The notes: generated from the sequence alone by a model not told the origin. Shown: positions 9,846 through 21,689, counted from the first letter of the stretch. The stretch is 64,000 nucleotides of DNA from Abelmoschus esculentus (GCA_035048815.1 JAUCBN010000043.1:8187001-8251000), one strand, 5' to 3'. Made by a program: numbers and translations.

Positions 9846-10877
9846 CATTTCTAAAATTTGGTGATATTGTTCTGGTGTAAAGGTGGGAACTTGTGTTACA
9901 TTTGAGATTGTACCTGGGCCACCTGAAGAAACTGATCCGGATGAAACATCTGCATCCATAGCCACCACGTTATGAGCAGAAGGACCCCTCCTTTTGGTGA
10001 ATTTGAAATCTGTTGGGTACCCAATCAGCTTATAACAAGATTCCCTTTTATGCCCTTTAACTTGACAATAATCACACACCCTATTGAATCTTTTTTTATG
10101 CACCATTGATTGATTAGTGCTTGTATACAAAACTGTTGGTAGAATTTGTTGACCAGTCACATTTTGCCTTTGTCCTTCTTCTTGAACAAGCATCGAGTAC
10201 GCTTGATTGACTGAAGGCAAGGGAGCCATTAGTAAAATCCGACTCCGTACCATGGAGTATGTCTCATTCAACCCCATAAGAAACTAAAATAATCTTTGTT
10301 GCTTTAGATTTTCAATGTTCTTTTTTGCTGCATCACAGGCACATGTAACAAAAGAAGTAATAGCATCATATTCATCCCATAACAAACAGAGTCTTGTGTG
10401 ATAAACCGCAATCGAAGATGTGCCTTGCGCTTGTGTAGCTATCTCTCGATGTAAGTAATAAACTTGAGATCCATCTATCTTATCAAAACATTCCTTTATG
10501 TTTGCCCACACCAAAGCTGCACTGGAAGCAAAAACTACCCCTGCTGATAATTCTTTACTGACAGTATTCAAGATCCAAGACAAAACTAAGGCATTACATC
10601 GCTCCCACTGAGATTTTAATCCTTCCGGGGTATTTTCCAGTGTGCAAGAACCATCAATGAACCCTACTTTGTTCTTGGCCAGTAAAGCTATTCGCATGGA
10701 CCTGCTCCAGACACTATAATCCACAACTCCAGTGAGTTGATGGGATACTAACAAGGTTCCCGGAGTATCCGATGGATGAAGATACAATCGATGAGAGTAA
10801 TCAAGTTGTACGTCTTGTGTAATCGCCATAACATGAAAAGGAATGAGAAAAAAACTGACAAGAAATCGGAAAACCAA
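9846..10877 (-). pseudogene. Copia G gag with CCHC zinc knuckle
   Basis: This is the N-terminal part of the same copia polyprotein as 1-1958. It begins MVFRFLVSFF or, more likely, at the downstream MAITQDVQLDY (about 10829). The copia gag-N domain has LYLHPSDTPGTLLVSHQL and WSRSMRIALLAKNKVGFIDG. A typical knuckle, CDYCQVKGHKRESC, lies near 10070. One in-frame stop at about 10281 splits it into two frames that otherwise match. Its 3' end is cut by A1. The frame picks up again at 1958 after the duplicated CCCAG. Confidence 0.92.
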
Positions 10878-10948
10878 GTAATCTGACCTCTAATGTGGTT
10901 TGGAAGCAGTAACTGGTCTCGTATCAGTGATGATCGGTCGCCGGAGTA

Positions 10949-10960
10949 GCTCTGATACCA
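10949..10960 (-). promoter_or_regulatory. Copia G primer-binding site (initiator tRNA-Met)
   Basis: The plus strand GCTCTGATACCA is the 3' end of plant initiator tRNA-Met. It directly touches the LTR that starts at 10961. It lies about 70 bp upstream of gag in the sense direction. Confidence 0.9.
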
Positions 10961-11204
10961 TGTCGGAAATAGACTATCGCCGACGTGTGCATGAGAGTGA
11001 ATCAAACAAAAGTAGAGAAGAATGATTCACTTTATTTTTTGATGATCAAACAGATACAAGGGTAGCCTTATTTATAAGGCTGGTAGTAGATGTAAAGAAG
11101 CTAACTACTCAACTAACAAACTATTAACAACCCTAACTAACAATCTTTTTATCATCGTTTCTCTACTGTAATCAATCAAGTCTTTCATACTATTAACCAC
11201 TTCA
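10961..11204 (-). repeat. Copia G 5' LTR (outer end approximate)
   Basis: It starts TGTCGGAA next to the primer site on the plus strand. The sense strand carries TTATAAATAAGG near 11090, a good TATA box for a short copia LTR. The outer end is set at a CA near 11204. The partner LTR lies outside the window, so the end is uncertain by some tens of bases. Confidence 0.65.
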
Positions 11205-12034
11205 GATATCTGTTGAACCCCCAATAAAATAAGGAATGGTGCATGAGGAGGCTATACACGTTTAAAAAGCAAAATTCTTCATAGAAATACAACTATAAAA
11301 CTCGTTTTCACAGTTTTAGTTTTTCCCATTGTCACTCGTCACATGATAGGAAACATTTTGATGAGGAAAATACATTCTTTATGTAGTCGTACGAACTAGA
11401 GAAGATTATAGAAATCAGTAATTTTTTGTGGGAAAATACAGTCAAGTAACATGAAAATTTATGCTTGAGAATCACCTATTTAGTTCAAAATAAAGTATAG
11501 ACACCTAATTAGAAAAATATATAGTTTAGACATTTATTTGACTGTTAAATCTTTTTAAAATACACATCTATTTAATGATCTATATTCAAATTTAATATTT
11601 TTCCCTTTTAACAATAACATCTTTTAAGGTTCAAACTAAACTTTTCTTGTAATGTGTATTGCTATTATTTTTAACATAATATAATATATTATAATAATAA
11701 CATTTAGTTCATTGTTGGACAATGATTTATATTCTTTTTCCTCAAATAGATGATTACAAGTTGAGTTAACACTTAATTGATTATCTCATTAAATTATAAA
11801 ATTCTATTACCATAGGATTAAATTAGATAGTAAAACAAGATCAACCGTAAGTTGATATATCAGACAAAGGTGTTAGATCTTTTAAGATTCGTATTATAAT
11901 GTTACGAATTGAAAAAATTAAATTAATAGAATCATTTTATAATAAGTTACCCGATTATGGTGAGTCAAATAATTCTAAAAAATTTAACAAAACATGCATT
12001 GCATGGATGCACCAAAACATGAAATTATGGTGAG
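11205..12034. other. AT-rich spacer, no gene seen
   Basis: The sequence is mostly A and T with short homopolymers. I find no open frame, RNA gene or element ends in it. Confidence 0.6.
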
Positions 12035-12418
12035 TTTAAGAAGTTACCCGATTATTAAAAGTTATGTTTGAGTTACTCATTTGTAACTAAGGTTATATTT
12101 AGGTCACCCAATTATTGATGTTTATATTTGAGTCACTCAATTATGGATAAGTTTATGATTTGGTCACCCTTCATATTTAAAAAAGCATATCAATTTAGTC
12201 GGTTTTTTCTTCCAAATCATTTGTATATTATCATTAACATTAGAGTACTTCATTTGAAATCATTAATTTATCTAATACACGAATTGATAAATTTTTTTAA
12301 ATATGAAATGTGACTCAAATGTAATAGTATCTATAATTAAGTGATCCAAATATAACCTTTATTAATTAGGTAACCTAAATATAATCTTACCTATAATTAT
12401 ATGATCCAAATATAATCT
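12035..12418. mobile_element. Inverted-repeat (MITE-like) element
   Basis: The two arms, each about 120-150 bp, are imperfect reverse complements. Both contain repeats of a unit like TTTGAGTCACTCAATTATGG or TTATATTTAGGTCACC. The centre is short and AT-rich. No target duplication was pinned down and no transposase is present, so class assignment is open. Confidence 0.55.
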
Positions 12419-12634
12419 AAATGTCTCATGAAATTTTTTTTTTTAGAAATAGGTGGACCTTGGGGGAAGTAAAAGAAGGCAGAGCAGATGCAGGAAATCA
12501 CCTGAAGGCACCGCACGTATCTCTTTGTATAACCCAAATCATTTACCAATGGCTCTTCCAATGCTTTAGCCCATTGCCGAGTAGAGGCTAAAAACCTAAA
12601 GTTCATTCATAGCTAATTTGAAATCCATGCATAC

Positions 12635-13054
12635 TAGCGGTGCATTCGGTTCGGATTTAATTTAATTCGGTAAGTTATTTTATTAATTATCGGTTTTCGG
12701 TTTAGTTAACCTTAATTTTTGGTTTTCCATATTAACGTTAATTTTTAAAAATTTATATTTTATCTTGACAAAATAGTTTTATTTTATAACTTTTAAACAT
12801 TAAAAAGGTAAAAGTTTTGAGATATTTTTCATAAATATTTATTAAAAACTTATTTTTAAGTAAAAAATAAAAATACATCTATAGTATTTTAAGTATAAAA
12901 TATATATTTTTACCTTAAAATAATAATTAAAAATCAATTAGAAAATCAATTTCGGTTTAATTCGATTAATCGTGGTTAATCACGGTTTGTAAATTTATAA
13001 ACCATAATATCTCGGTTCGGTTTTCGGTTTTGTGGTTAACCAAGTTCAGCCCTA
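12635..13054. mobile_element. hAT-like non-autonomous element
   Basis: It is 420 bp with ends TAGCGGTG... and, reversed, TAGGGCTG..., rich in CGGTTTTCGGTTTAG motifs. The flanks ATGCATAC (12627-12634) and ATGCATGT (13055-13062) look like a decayed eight-base duplication (6 of 8). It lies between SEUSS-like exons 5 and 6. There is no coding capacity. Confidence 0.6.
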
Positions 13055-13103
13055 ATGCATGTAACATAGATTACACTAAAATGTATTATTATTAAACTTT
13101 AAT

Positions 13104-13993
13104 CTTAGTTTTAAAAAGCGCGCCTAGACGAACCTAAGGAGTTGAGCGAGAGACGAGGAGAGGAATGTCTCCATCATCGGAGGCGCAACGACACACCGGA
13201 AGCGTCGAAAGGCACCGGAAGGCGTGCACTTTTCCAAAAACGTTAGATGCGTCGCTTTTATCGCTTAGCGTTTTAAACGAAAACAAAACGTTGATCGGTG
13301 CTAGATCTACAGAAGATTAAGAAAAAAAATGGGTTGAAGGTTGCTTTGAGAAAGATGAAAAGAAAACGATAGGAATTTTAACGATGAAACCCTAGCATTT
13401 TTGGGGTAATTATTTCAAAAACGTGGGTTTAGGAAAAAAACAGAAAAGGTTTAAAAACCAATAAACACGTGTTTTTATTTAATATAATTAAAACACGTGT
13501 TGACTACGAAACACGTATTTCAGAAATGGTAATATGTTGGAACAATTTTATTATTTATTGGTAATATATTAGAATACGTGGGTTTAGTATTTTATTCTCT
13601 TGAATCAAATTGAAGCATGTGTCTCGCAGACAACAAGTGTTTCAATTTATTATTTTAATTTATTATAATTAAACAGAAATGGTAAATTGGACTCTTTAGT
13701 TTTTTTATTTGATTAAAAAAATCCCAAAATACCTTAAATGTTAAATAAATCACAATTTGTCCCAAAATGTATTATATTTTTATATATATTATACTTAAAT
13801 TGTTTTTAAAATTTAAATTAATTAAAGTTTTATTCATATTATTTTGTTTATTTTATATTTAATTTAATGTAAATAATATTTATAATATTTAATATTAAAA
13901 CGTTTTATTTACAAAAGGCGAACATCTTCGCCTAACGCTTAGGTTTGAAGGACCTTTTGCGTCTTAAAACGCCTAGTGCCCAATAAAACTAAG
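13104..13993. mobile_element. hAT-like non-autonomous element with perfect 8-bp duplication
   Basis: It is 890 bp and lies in the SEUSS-like pseudogene. The ends CTTAGTTTTA and TAAAACTAAG are inverted, and the similarity continues inwards through a GCGCCTAG-type block. The duplication ACTTTAAT is exact at 13096-13103 and 13994-14001, the length expected for the hAT superfamily. The interior has no transposase. Confidence 0.82.
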
Positions 13994-16700
13994 ACTTTAA
14001 TAAATTGAAAAGCAGACGAATATACTGCAAGTTGATTTTATAAGACTTTGAATTTATGACCTTTATCAAACCAAATACTGAAAGACATACAAGTTACAGT
14101 TATTTTGCAAATCGAGAGCAAATAAATTTGTTGATGTGTTTTGAGTTGTGGTTTGATATTTTTGAGTAGCGGCCCCAAACTGACTAACATGTGCTAACCA
14201 CAGAATTGCAACCATGAAATATAACGAATACCAGATAAACAACGATCATACAAAATAATAATTTGCTTCATGATTTAGATAAATAAAAAAATAAGATAAT
14301 TTCAATATAATAATTGATATGTTATTTTTAGATCAAAGAACAGTACAAAAAGAAAGATTTCATGTAGAGGATCTTAAAATAGAAAAACTTCCTAACTTCT
14401 TGATTTGCAGTCTTTATAAAAGCAAAACAAAAAGAAATATTACAAGTTGATGGATCTCTCGTTCTCAAACTATACCAACAAGTCTATGTAGATTTCATAC
14501 TATCGCGACATACTATGCACACAGTTCAATAGCATATACCAGACAGACATTCTCAACTCTCAAGCTATAGAAATCATAACCTGAGATAACAATAATATTC
14601 TATATGAGTTCTTCATGGCGCTTGACACAAAATTCCCAAGAATGTATCTGATGAAAAGAATAAAGGAGCTTAAATTTTGTTAATGAGACCCTAAAATGTT
14701 CAAGTCAATAAAAGATCAGTACTTAAATATGTAACATTTAGATCTGGTGAGAACACTATTTGAAGTTGACCGTCACGAACAACACGAAGTTGCACAAAAA
14801 CACTTTCTTGAATTGCTTTTGCATAGTCCAAAACAATATGGTCAGATGAATTCTGATACTCACGTGGCATATCAACACAAAGAAGTTCTTTTAAAGTACC
14901 ACTTTCATATTTAAACTTGAATAGCCTATGGAGAACCTCGAAAGTCGCCTCTGAAAACACAAAAGGAAGATATTAGATATACAAGAGATGGATAAATTAG
15001 TTATTAGAAACTAAAATATACACATTTATGAATAAGAAGATATTTAAGTTTGTTGCCGCCCCATGAGAAGCACTAATACATATTAACCAAACTAATATAC
15101 AATGGAAAACTTATAAACAGACTGTATTTTGAAAGAAAGGTGAACAACCATAAAAAGAGACAAAAGAAGAAAAGGGCATACCAAGACCACATCCTGGCTT
15201 CTGATTGCATATTTCAAAGTGCCATACATCTTGTAACATTTATACAGCAGTTTAAACATCCTTTACATTAATAACTAGTTATTAGAAACAAAAAAACATA
15301 AACATATAAAAATACTCAAACTCAGAGAAAAGTTTCTTCTGTAAGTTGAGAAAACAAACAAAGATATATCTAAAGATAATGACTTCATTCAATTGCATAA
15401 GAATGAAAATTGAATACGGATCAGAATCAGAAGCCTTGGAAAGTTTTAATTAGAAGCAGGCCTGAGGGAAAACACCAGTTGTTTGGCGGCCACTTCCATA
15501 CGTAGAAGCACACCACTTCATTTTGGTATTTGGTGCAAAGTACTCAACAAAAAATTATATCCAAAATTCAATATCGTTGTCCTACACAGAGAATAGGAAT
15601 GTTTCATCCACAAAGTTATTCAATGCACAAGGAAAAGATCTTTAAACCATGGAGATCTTACTTCAGGTCTATGTTGTCGTCGATATATGTAATGTGTCAG
15701 ACGCCGGGAACACATCTTGGGCTCATATGTTGATTTCACGGGTGATCTCAAAGACAAATTCTGTTGTTGAAACTGTTGTGGTAATTGTGACCTTTGTTGA
15801 GGCATTGCCTTAAAAAGTTGTTATTGGTGTTGTTGCTGTTGAAGATGTAATTGTCTTTGTTGATGTAAAAGATTAATTTGTACAGCAGCAGTTTGCGGGG
15901 ACTGCCGTGATATTTGGAGTAACTGTTGTTGTTGCTGTTGTTAATGCAAAAACAATGGTTGATCTAAGTGTTTGGGTTCCATTTTTACCTGTGCCAAAGT
16001 CCTTGTAGGCGGGATTTATTGTGGTTCCAGTTTAACAAGAACAATATTTCTCAGCGATTGCAACTGCAGTTGTTGTTGCTACTGACCATGCTGATCATTA
16101 GCCATTTGTTGTGGCTCCAATTTTAAACCTCCAACACCAGCCAACCCTCCTCTAATAGATTGAAACTATTGTTATTGCTGATGCAGCTGTCCTTGTTGGG
16201 TGTTGTGAGGCATAGAGACCTGTTGCATTCCTAGTTGACTATGTTGAAAATGTTGTGATTCGGATTGTTGGGGCTGTTTTTGATTCGATAAAATATGGTT
16301 TCCAGAGAGGTTTGAAAATTGTTGGCCTTGAACTTGAACAGAAGATCCAGGGTTTGCCATGTTTGATGGCACAAACGATGATGCGACATTAAATCCTATT
16401 CCAGTACCTACATTTGAAAGTGAATTAGATTCAACCCCCGAGTCAATTCCACCACATGACTGCTACTAGGACCAGAAAGTTGAGGATTCGAGGCCCCATT
16501 CCCAAATGACTGTTTAAGAAGAGTAGATACATTAGAAATATCCCAAGCATATTCATATTGTTAAATTGAGTTTGAGGGGACACTAATGAAGGGAACCCAG
16601 ATTGAGAAGGAAGACTACCGTCTTGAGATCCTAACATCCTCGAATGTGTCTGCAAAAGAGAAGGCGGAACAGACTGTGCACCTAAGTTGCACAAACACGG

Positions 16701-18072
16701 GGATGAGTACGGGTATAGAAAACGACAATTTTCAAAATTATAAGGTATGAGTACGATAAATTAAAATAAAGTTTACCCATTTCACTAATCCAATCTTTAA
16801 TAATATGTAAATGTCATAGATAATAGCCGATAATAAAAATAAGAAAGAATTTAATCACCATTTTAAAAGTTTAAAATTTAATTAATCACCATAATTATAA
16901 TTTAATAAAAAAATCCCACGAAAGCTTCCATAAATAATCACATTTAACCAAGAAAGCTTCCATTTTTAAAAGTTTAAAAATCCCACAAAAGCTTCCATAA
17001 TTAATTAATAACCATAATTAATGAATCCCCTCTAAAACCCATCACTTTCTCTCCAACAAAGCATCCATTTTCTCTTCACCTTTAACCAAAAAAGCTTCCA
17101 TTTTTACTGTTTTTATCTTTACCTTTCCTACCATCAACAACGTTGACCGTCCCCGGGATATCCCCAGATACATTCCCGTGAGCGTTGATCTTCCTCAGTG
17201 AGTGTTGACCATTTCTGGTAAGCGTTGACCGTCCCCGGAACCTCTCCCAACAGTCCCCGCACCGTCCCCATCCCGAAAACATATAGGGGACGCGGGATGC
17301 CCTCAAAGAGCCATCCCCTTGCTTCCTTATTGTGCACCATCTATAGGTGTAGAAGGCCTCAAGGGCACCATGTCCCAAGAACCACTACCTAAAACTCGCT
17401 CACAAAACTATAACAACTATCAAAATAAACCATCGTTACAGAACAAATCACAAAAATATAGTGACAAAACTCAAAAAAAATCAACAATTTATCCTCAACT
17501 TAGCTTCTTTTAGCTTCCTATGGCTGAGCATATAGCTTCCTGTTCCACAATACAACCAGAGCAAAGGAGCTTTGATTCTGAGTACTCTAACATTATAGAC
17601 AAGCAACAATTGAATGGCTTTTGTATGATTTCTATAGAGAAAAAGAACACGAGAATCTTCAGATCCACAGAGGCATAAATCATCTAAAAAAATAGTAACA
17701 ATTAGCACAAAATAATTAATGCTTTCAACCAAAAAAGAATGTTTCTTTAGATTCCAATAAGCATAAAACCAAATTTTACCCAGATCTTAAAGAAATATTA
17801 AAATCTCAAAAGCTAACAAATTTTATCAAAATTTTAATAAATTTAATCAAAATCTATAAAATTTACTTAAAGTTTAAATAAAGCAACAGAAATCAACATA
17901 CCAAGCTCAAATTTTTTACCTCCAAACCCCAAAAAGTGGAAACTTTATGAAAAGGAAAAATTAATGCTCAACCAAATACATTAAGAAAAACAAACTAAAC
18001 TCGATACATCCACTAACAACGCAAATCGACAATCTATACATATACCCGTAAAAGAAAAATAACCAAAGTGTT
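16701..18072. other. Intergenic; short repeats, no gene
   Basis: This lies upstream of the SEUSS-like relic. The motif AAGCTTCCAT recurs several times between 16920 and 17105. At about 17137-17240 there are 20-bp units beginning CGTTGA or TGTTGACC, in a GC-rich island unlike its surroundings. The frames here are short and unlike any family I know. Confidence 0.5.
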
Positions 18073-18780
18073 TGTTGAAGGGAGTCAGAAGTCCTACTTT
18101 TATGAAAAAGCATATTCGTCCTTACACCTTTTGCCAAATTGAAGTATTTAAGATGTCGAACCCACAGGGATTGGCTTTACTTACGCAATTTATTCTTCCT
18201 GCACAATGGAAAAGTAAAGACAAAAATAATTGAGTTGGATTATAACTAAGGAAACTAATTAAAGCAATAAAGATAAATGATCAAGAAATCAAGGATGGAA
18301 AAGTAGGGTAGGTTAGAGTGCTTCGTAGTGTGGGTTTAATTGACTTTTTGTGTGTTCCTCAGCTCCGATTTCTATGCTTCTTGTCTCAAAACGTCCACCT
18401 TATTTTTATCTTCAAATCGCCTATCATATCAACAATTTCTTTTCCTGTGCTGCCACGGCCTTCAAGTGTTGCCGAGGCCTTCACGTGTTGCCGAGGCCTT
18501 CACATGCTGCCAAGGCGGGTACTAATCTGCATTCTAGCTTTGGTTTTCAGCATCCATCATGCTATCTGGCATTACCTTTGTGATAGTTTCCTGCCTAAGA
18601 GAAGAAACCATTAACCGTATCTGTTTTATGCCAAATAATAGATAAATTTATAATTTAAGTGTTAAGATGCTAAAAAGTGGAAAATAACCAGAAATATCTA
18701 TTATCGCCTTTAGTCTGTCTTTATTAGCAATAAACGAGTGGGAAAATGATATAAAAATGAGGACTTTTGGGCACTCATCA
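18073..18780 (-). repeat. B 3' LTR, 708 bp
   Basis: It holds a 19-bp tandem repeat (TGCCGAGGCCTTCACGTGT type) in three full units and a partial at 18451-18519. The block CCCACAGGGATTGG at about 18158 corresponds to a conserved LTR motif also seen in A. The LTR ends in TCATCA next to the tract CACCCCCAAA. Confidence 0.85.
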
Positions 18781-18818
18781 CACCCCCAAACTCGAACTAT
18801 TGCTTGTCCTCAAGCAAT
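18781..18818 (-). promoter_or_regulatory. B polypurine tract and outer hairpin
   Basis: The tract at 18781-18790 is followed by an eight-base-pair stem, ATTGCTTG (18799-18806) and CAAGCAAT (18811-18818), with a TCCT loop. It is identical to the module in A1 and A2. Confidence 0.8.
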
Positions 18819-19097
18819 GCAAAAGATAGATTTTTAAGTAAGGAATTTTAAAGTAATATACCGTCCTGCCTGCCGCGGCAGAATTCCTTTCTTGACTCGG
18901 CCTCTTCTAGGTTCTAGGAATTCCTCAGAATTGGACTATGAGTCTTGGTGAGTGTGTGCGTAGCTGTGTCAAAGTTGATTATATAGGTTCTAATCCTTTT
19001 TCTAGCTCAAGACTTCCGACTAAGATTTTTCTTCAATTATTTTTCTTTCCTTTTCCCTGTTTGGTATATAAATATATATTGCTATATACTTATACTG

Positions 19098-19247
19098 CTT
19101 GAGCCAGTTTTCGGGCACCTCAAGTGTTAACTACTCTTACTAGAGCCAATTTCGGGCACCTCTAGTAAGTGGGAAAAAGGTTGAGTCCTAGAGCCATTGA
19201 TGGGCACCTCTAAGAACTATACTAGAGCCGATGATAGGCACCTCTAG
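19098..19247 (-). repeat. B hairpin array, four units
   Basis: Arms are CTTGAG (19098-19103) with CTCAAG (19119-19124), CTAGAG (19140-19145) with CTCTAG (19160-19165), TAGAG (19189-19193) with CTCTA (19208-19212), and CTAGAG (19222-19227) with CTCTAG (19242-19247). A GGCAC precedes each 3' arm. Confidence 0.75.
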
Positions 19248-19585
19248 TTAAAATCTAAGCCTAAGTTCTTATTGCTTTTCAAAGAAAAGAACTTCTAAAA
19301 TCAACGAAGACTAGCAGTGTTTATGTGATTTCAGGCTCATAGTCTAATCCTAAGTACTAATCCTAAGAGATCTTTCCGAATTCAAGTCTAGTGAATGGTG
19401 CATACTGCTACGGCGGTTGGAGAATATATTGTTGCCGAGGCAGTTTCAATAAAATTCACAGACTTAAAAAAAATTTGCATAAAACTGTAATTGTTGTAAA
19501 GAAAAAATTTAAGGCAGTAGTAGATAATCCGAATAATTTCCATACATGGCAGATATTTTTGTAAGGCAGAAAATTGGATCAATAC

Positions 19586-19622
19586 TCCCCCAAACTCGAG
19601 GGATGCATTGTCCTCAATGCAT
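19586..19622 (-). promoter_or_regulatory. B inner hairpin-tract module
   Basis: CCCCCAAACTCGAG is followed by the stem ATGCATTG (19603-19610) with CAATGCAT (19615-19622) and the invariant TCCT loop. It corresponds to 3723-3760 in A1. Confidence 0.6.
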
Positions 19623-20088
19623 GCATCTGAACGTAAGGCAACAATAAAAGACAAGAAAAAAAAACTAAGAGACAAGGAAAAGATAAACCAATTTGTATAT
19701 GTTGCGTCTTGGCCTCTTCTGTATCCTGAGGGTCATCAGTTTGTATGGAGTTTGTTGAGAAAGAAACTAAAAACTGCATTGGAAAACAATAATGAAGAAG
19801 TATGAAATAAAACTGGGGAGATGAAGTTCGATAACAACAAACCCACCGTCACTTGCATTTGGGCGGCCAGAGCCGCCTTGGCCGCATCTTAGGTGGGACG
19901 GTGGATTTGATTTTTGGACTGTTTTATGTGCTTCATGGATTCTCCTTCTTGAATTTCCTTCCTAAGATAAAACAAATAACTCAAACATAATTAAACTTAT
20001 TTTCTAAAACAAATAACTCAAAAATAATTAAACTAATTTCCTAATATAGTAGTGCAACAAAAATAAAAAGGAAAGTTGGAATCGCCAA

Positions 20089-20106
20089 TCCCCGGAAACG
20101 ACGCCA
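20089..20106 (-). promoter_or_regulatory. B primer-binding site, decayed tRNA-Asp type
   Basis: The plus strand reads TCCCCGGAAACGACGCCA, which differs from the tRNA-Asp 3' end at two positions. It sits a few bases from the LTR start at 20111. Confidence 0.75.
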
Positions 20107-20110
20107 AATT

Positions 20111-20797
20111 TGGTGAAGGGAGTCGGAAGTCATGCTTTTATGAAGAAGCATTCGTCCTTCCACCTTTTGCCAAATTGAAGTATTTAAGATGTCGAACCCA
20201 CAAAGATTGGCTTTACTTACGCAATTTATTCTTCCTGCACAATGAAAAAGTAAAGACACAAATAATTGAGTTGGATTATAACTAAGGAAACTAATTAAAC
20301 CAATAAAGATAAATGATCAAGAAATCAAGGATGAAAAAGTGGGGTAGGTTAGAGTGCTTCGTAGTGTGGGTTCAATTGACTTTTCGTGTGTTCCTCAGCT
20401 CCGATTTCTATGCTTCTTGTCTTAAAACGTTCACCTTATTTTTCTCTTCAAATCGCCTATCATATCAACAATTGCTTTTCCTGTGCTGCCGCGGCCTTCA
20501 AGTGCTGTCGAGGCCTTCACGTGCTGCCGAGGTGGGTACTAATCTGCATTCCAGCTTTGGTTTCCAGCATCCATCATGCTATCTGGCATTACCTATGTGA
20601 TAGCTTCCTGTCTAAGAGAAGAAACCATTAACCGTACCTGTTTTATGCCAAATAATAGATAAATTTATAATTTAAGTGTTAAGATGCTGAAAAGTGGAAA
20701 ATAACCAGAAATATCTATTATCACCTTTAAGTCTGTGTTTATTAGCAATAAACGAGTGGGAAAATGATATAAAAATGATGACTTTTGGGCACTCATC
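20111..20797 (-). repeat. B 5' LTR, 687 bp
   Basis: It is the partner of 18073-18780. It has two full 19-bp units plus a partial (20487-20535), one fewer than its partner, which explains most of the 21-bp length difference. Confidence 0.85.
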
Positions 20798-21689
20798 AGT
20801 GTCAAAGCTACAATGATTTATTAATTTTTTTTTTTTAAAAAACATATTTTCTGTGAAAAGATAAAGAAAGAAAGGGCAAGGAAAGAAAAAGAGTAAAGAA
20901 AGTTTGTCAAATCTTTAAAGCTTTGATTTCAATCAGAACATGCCCCAAAAAATACCCAAATTGTCTTATTACCTCTGTTTCTCTTCAATTCTTTTACTTC
21001 TTGATTCAATGAAGTGAAGCAATTAATATGGTTTTTAATCAGTACACCAAAAAAGAAAAAGAGCTTCTTTCTACTCTTCTCTAAAATTAATTTTTTTTTC
21101 TCTTTTTTTTGTCTCTGTATGTGTCCTGTTCTTCTTCGGCTTCGTTGTATCTAAAGAGATAAAGAGAGTGTTTTTGTATTATCCTCTTTGGACTTTAAAA
21201 TTGTATTTCATTAGATTGAATTTTTTTCCCTTTTCATTCCCTTCCTTGATGTGCATGGTATGATGATGGTGTAGTGATGGCATGTACATGTATTTATCAA
21301 TTACATCATCAGTGTATTCATGTTTTATCTTTACTCGATTAAAGAGTATTGAAATCAGATGATGGTTGCTAGTTGTGAGGAAGGGTTTTCTTTATTTTAT
21401 TTTTTTGTTTTTCTGTTGGTTTTATTTTTAATGTCCTTTTATTTTGTTGACAATTTTATTTTTGGTTTGTAGTTTGTTGTATCCTTCTTCTATTAATTTT
21501 TTATAAACCAACATTTCTCAAAAAAATTATTGTTATAAAGATGTTATTTTCATATTGTAATTTGAGTAAAAATGTTATTTGTAGAAGACGTTTTAATTTT
21601 TTATATATATTTTATATAATGTCTCGTGTGCATGATAATTTTTTTTTAAAAATTATAAAAAACATTACTCGTTGAAAGTGTCTTTATTT
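20798..21689. other. AT-rich spacer, possibly old 5' leader DNA
   Basis: There are long pyrimidine and A/T runs and no ORF. The minus strand at about 21180-21050 looks like a plant leader (CT/GA-rich), which could belong to the SEUSS-like relic before B inserted. This is a weak inference. Confidence 0.35.

Larger units (their letters stand above)
12502..16700 (-). pseudogene. SEUSS-like transcriptional co-regulator, intron-containing pseudogene
   Basis: This reads as plant SEUSS (a LIM-binding-domain co-repressor partner of LEUNIG), from knowledge of that family. Exon 1 (about 16700-15662) has QSVPPSLL, FPSLVSPQTQFNNMNMLG, a Gln-rich stretch and YEPKMCSRRLTHYIY. An 80-bp intron with GT-AG ends (15661-15582) precedes exon 2 (15581-15472; YGSGRQTTGVFPQ). 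Exon 3 (about 15229-15182) reads DVWHFEICNQKPGCGL. Exon 4 (14950-14736) has LLCVDMPREYQNSS and DYAKAIQESVF. Exon 5 (about 14647-14602) has WEFCVKRHEEL. Exon 6 (12606-12502) has PLVNDLGYTKRYVRCLQ and a GT donor. Several frameshifts and stops, a missing middle exon and no C-terminus make it non-functional. Retained introns mean a DNA-level duplicate or decayed gene, not a processed copy. Confidence 0.88.
18073..20797 (-). mobile_element. Small gene-less LTR element B
   Basis: It is 2.7 kb, with LTRs at 18073-18780 and 20111-20797 and a probable duplication GTGTT (18068-18072) / GTGTC (20798-20802), one base changed. The sense strand is minus: an Asp-tRNA-like primer site lies next to the right LTR and a polypurine tract next to the left one. 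The 1.3-kb interior has no ORF of note but keeps the hairpin array and both hairpin-tract modules of family A. It looks like a deletion derivative of an Athila-like element, with an LTR related to that of element C. Confidence 0.85.

Noticed and set aside
12502..16700. Functional SEUSS gene
   Set aside because: There are stops and frameshifts in several exons, a non-canonical donor after exon 2, missing middle exons, no C-terminal part, and two elements inserted.
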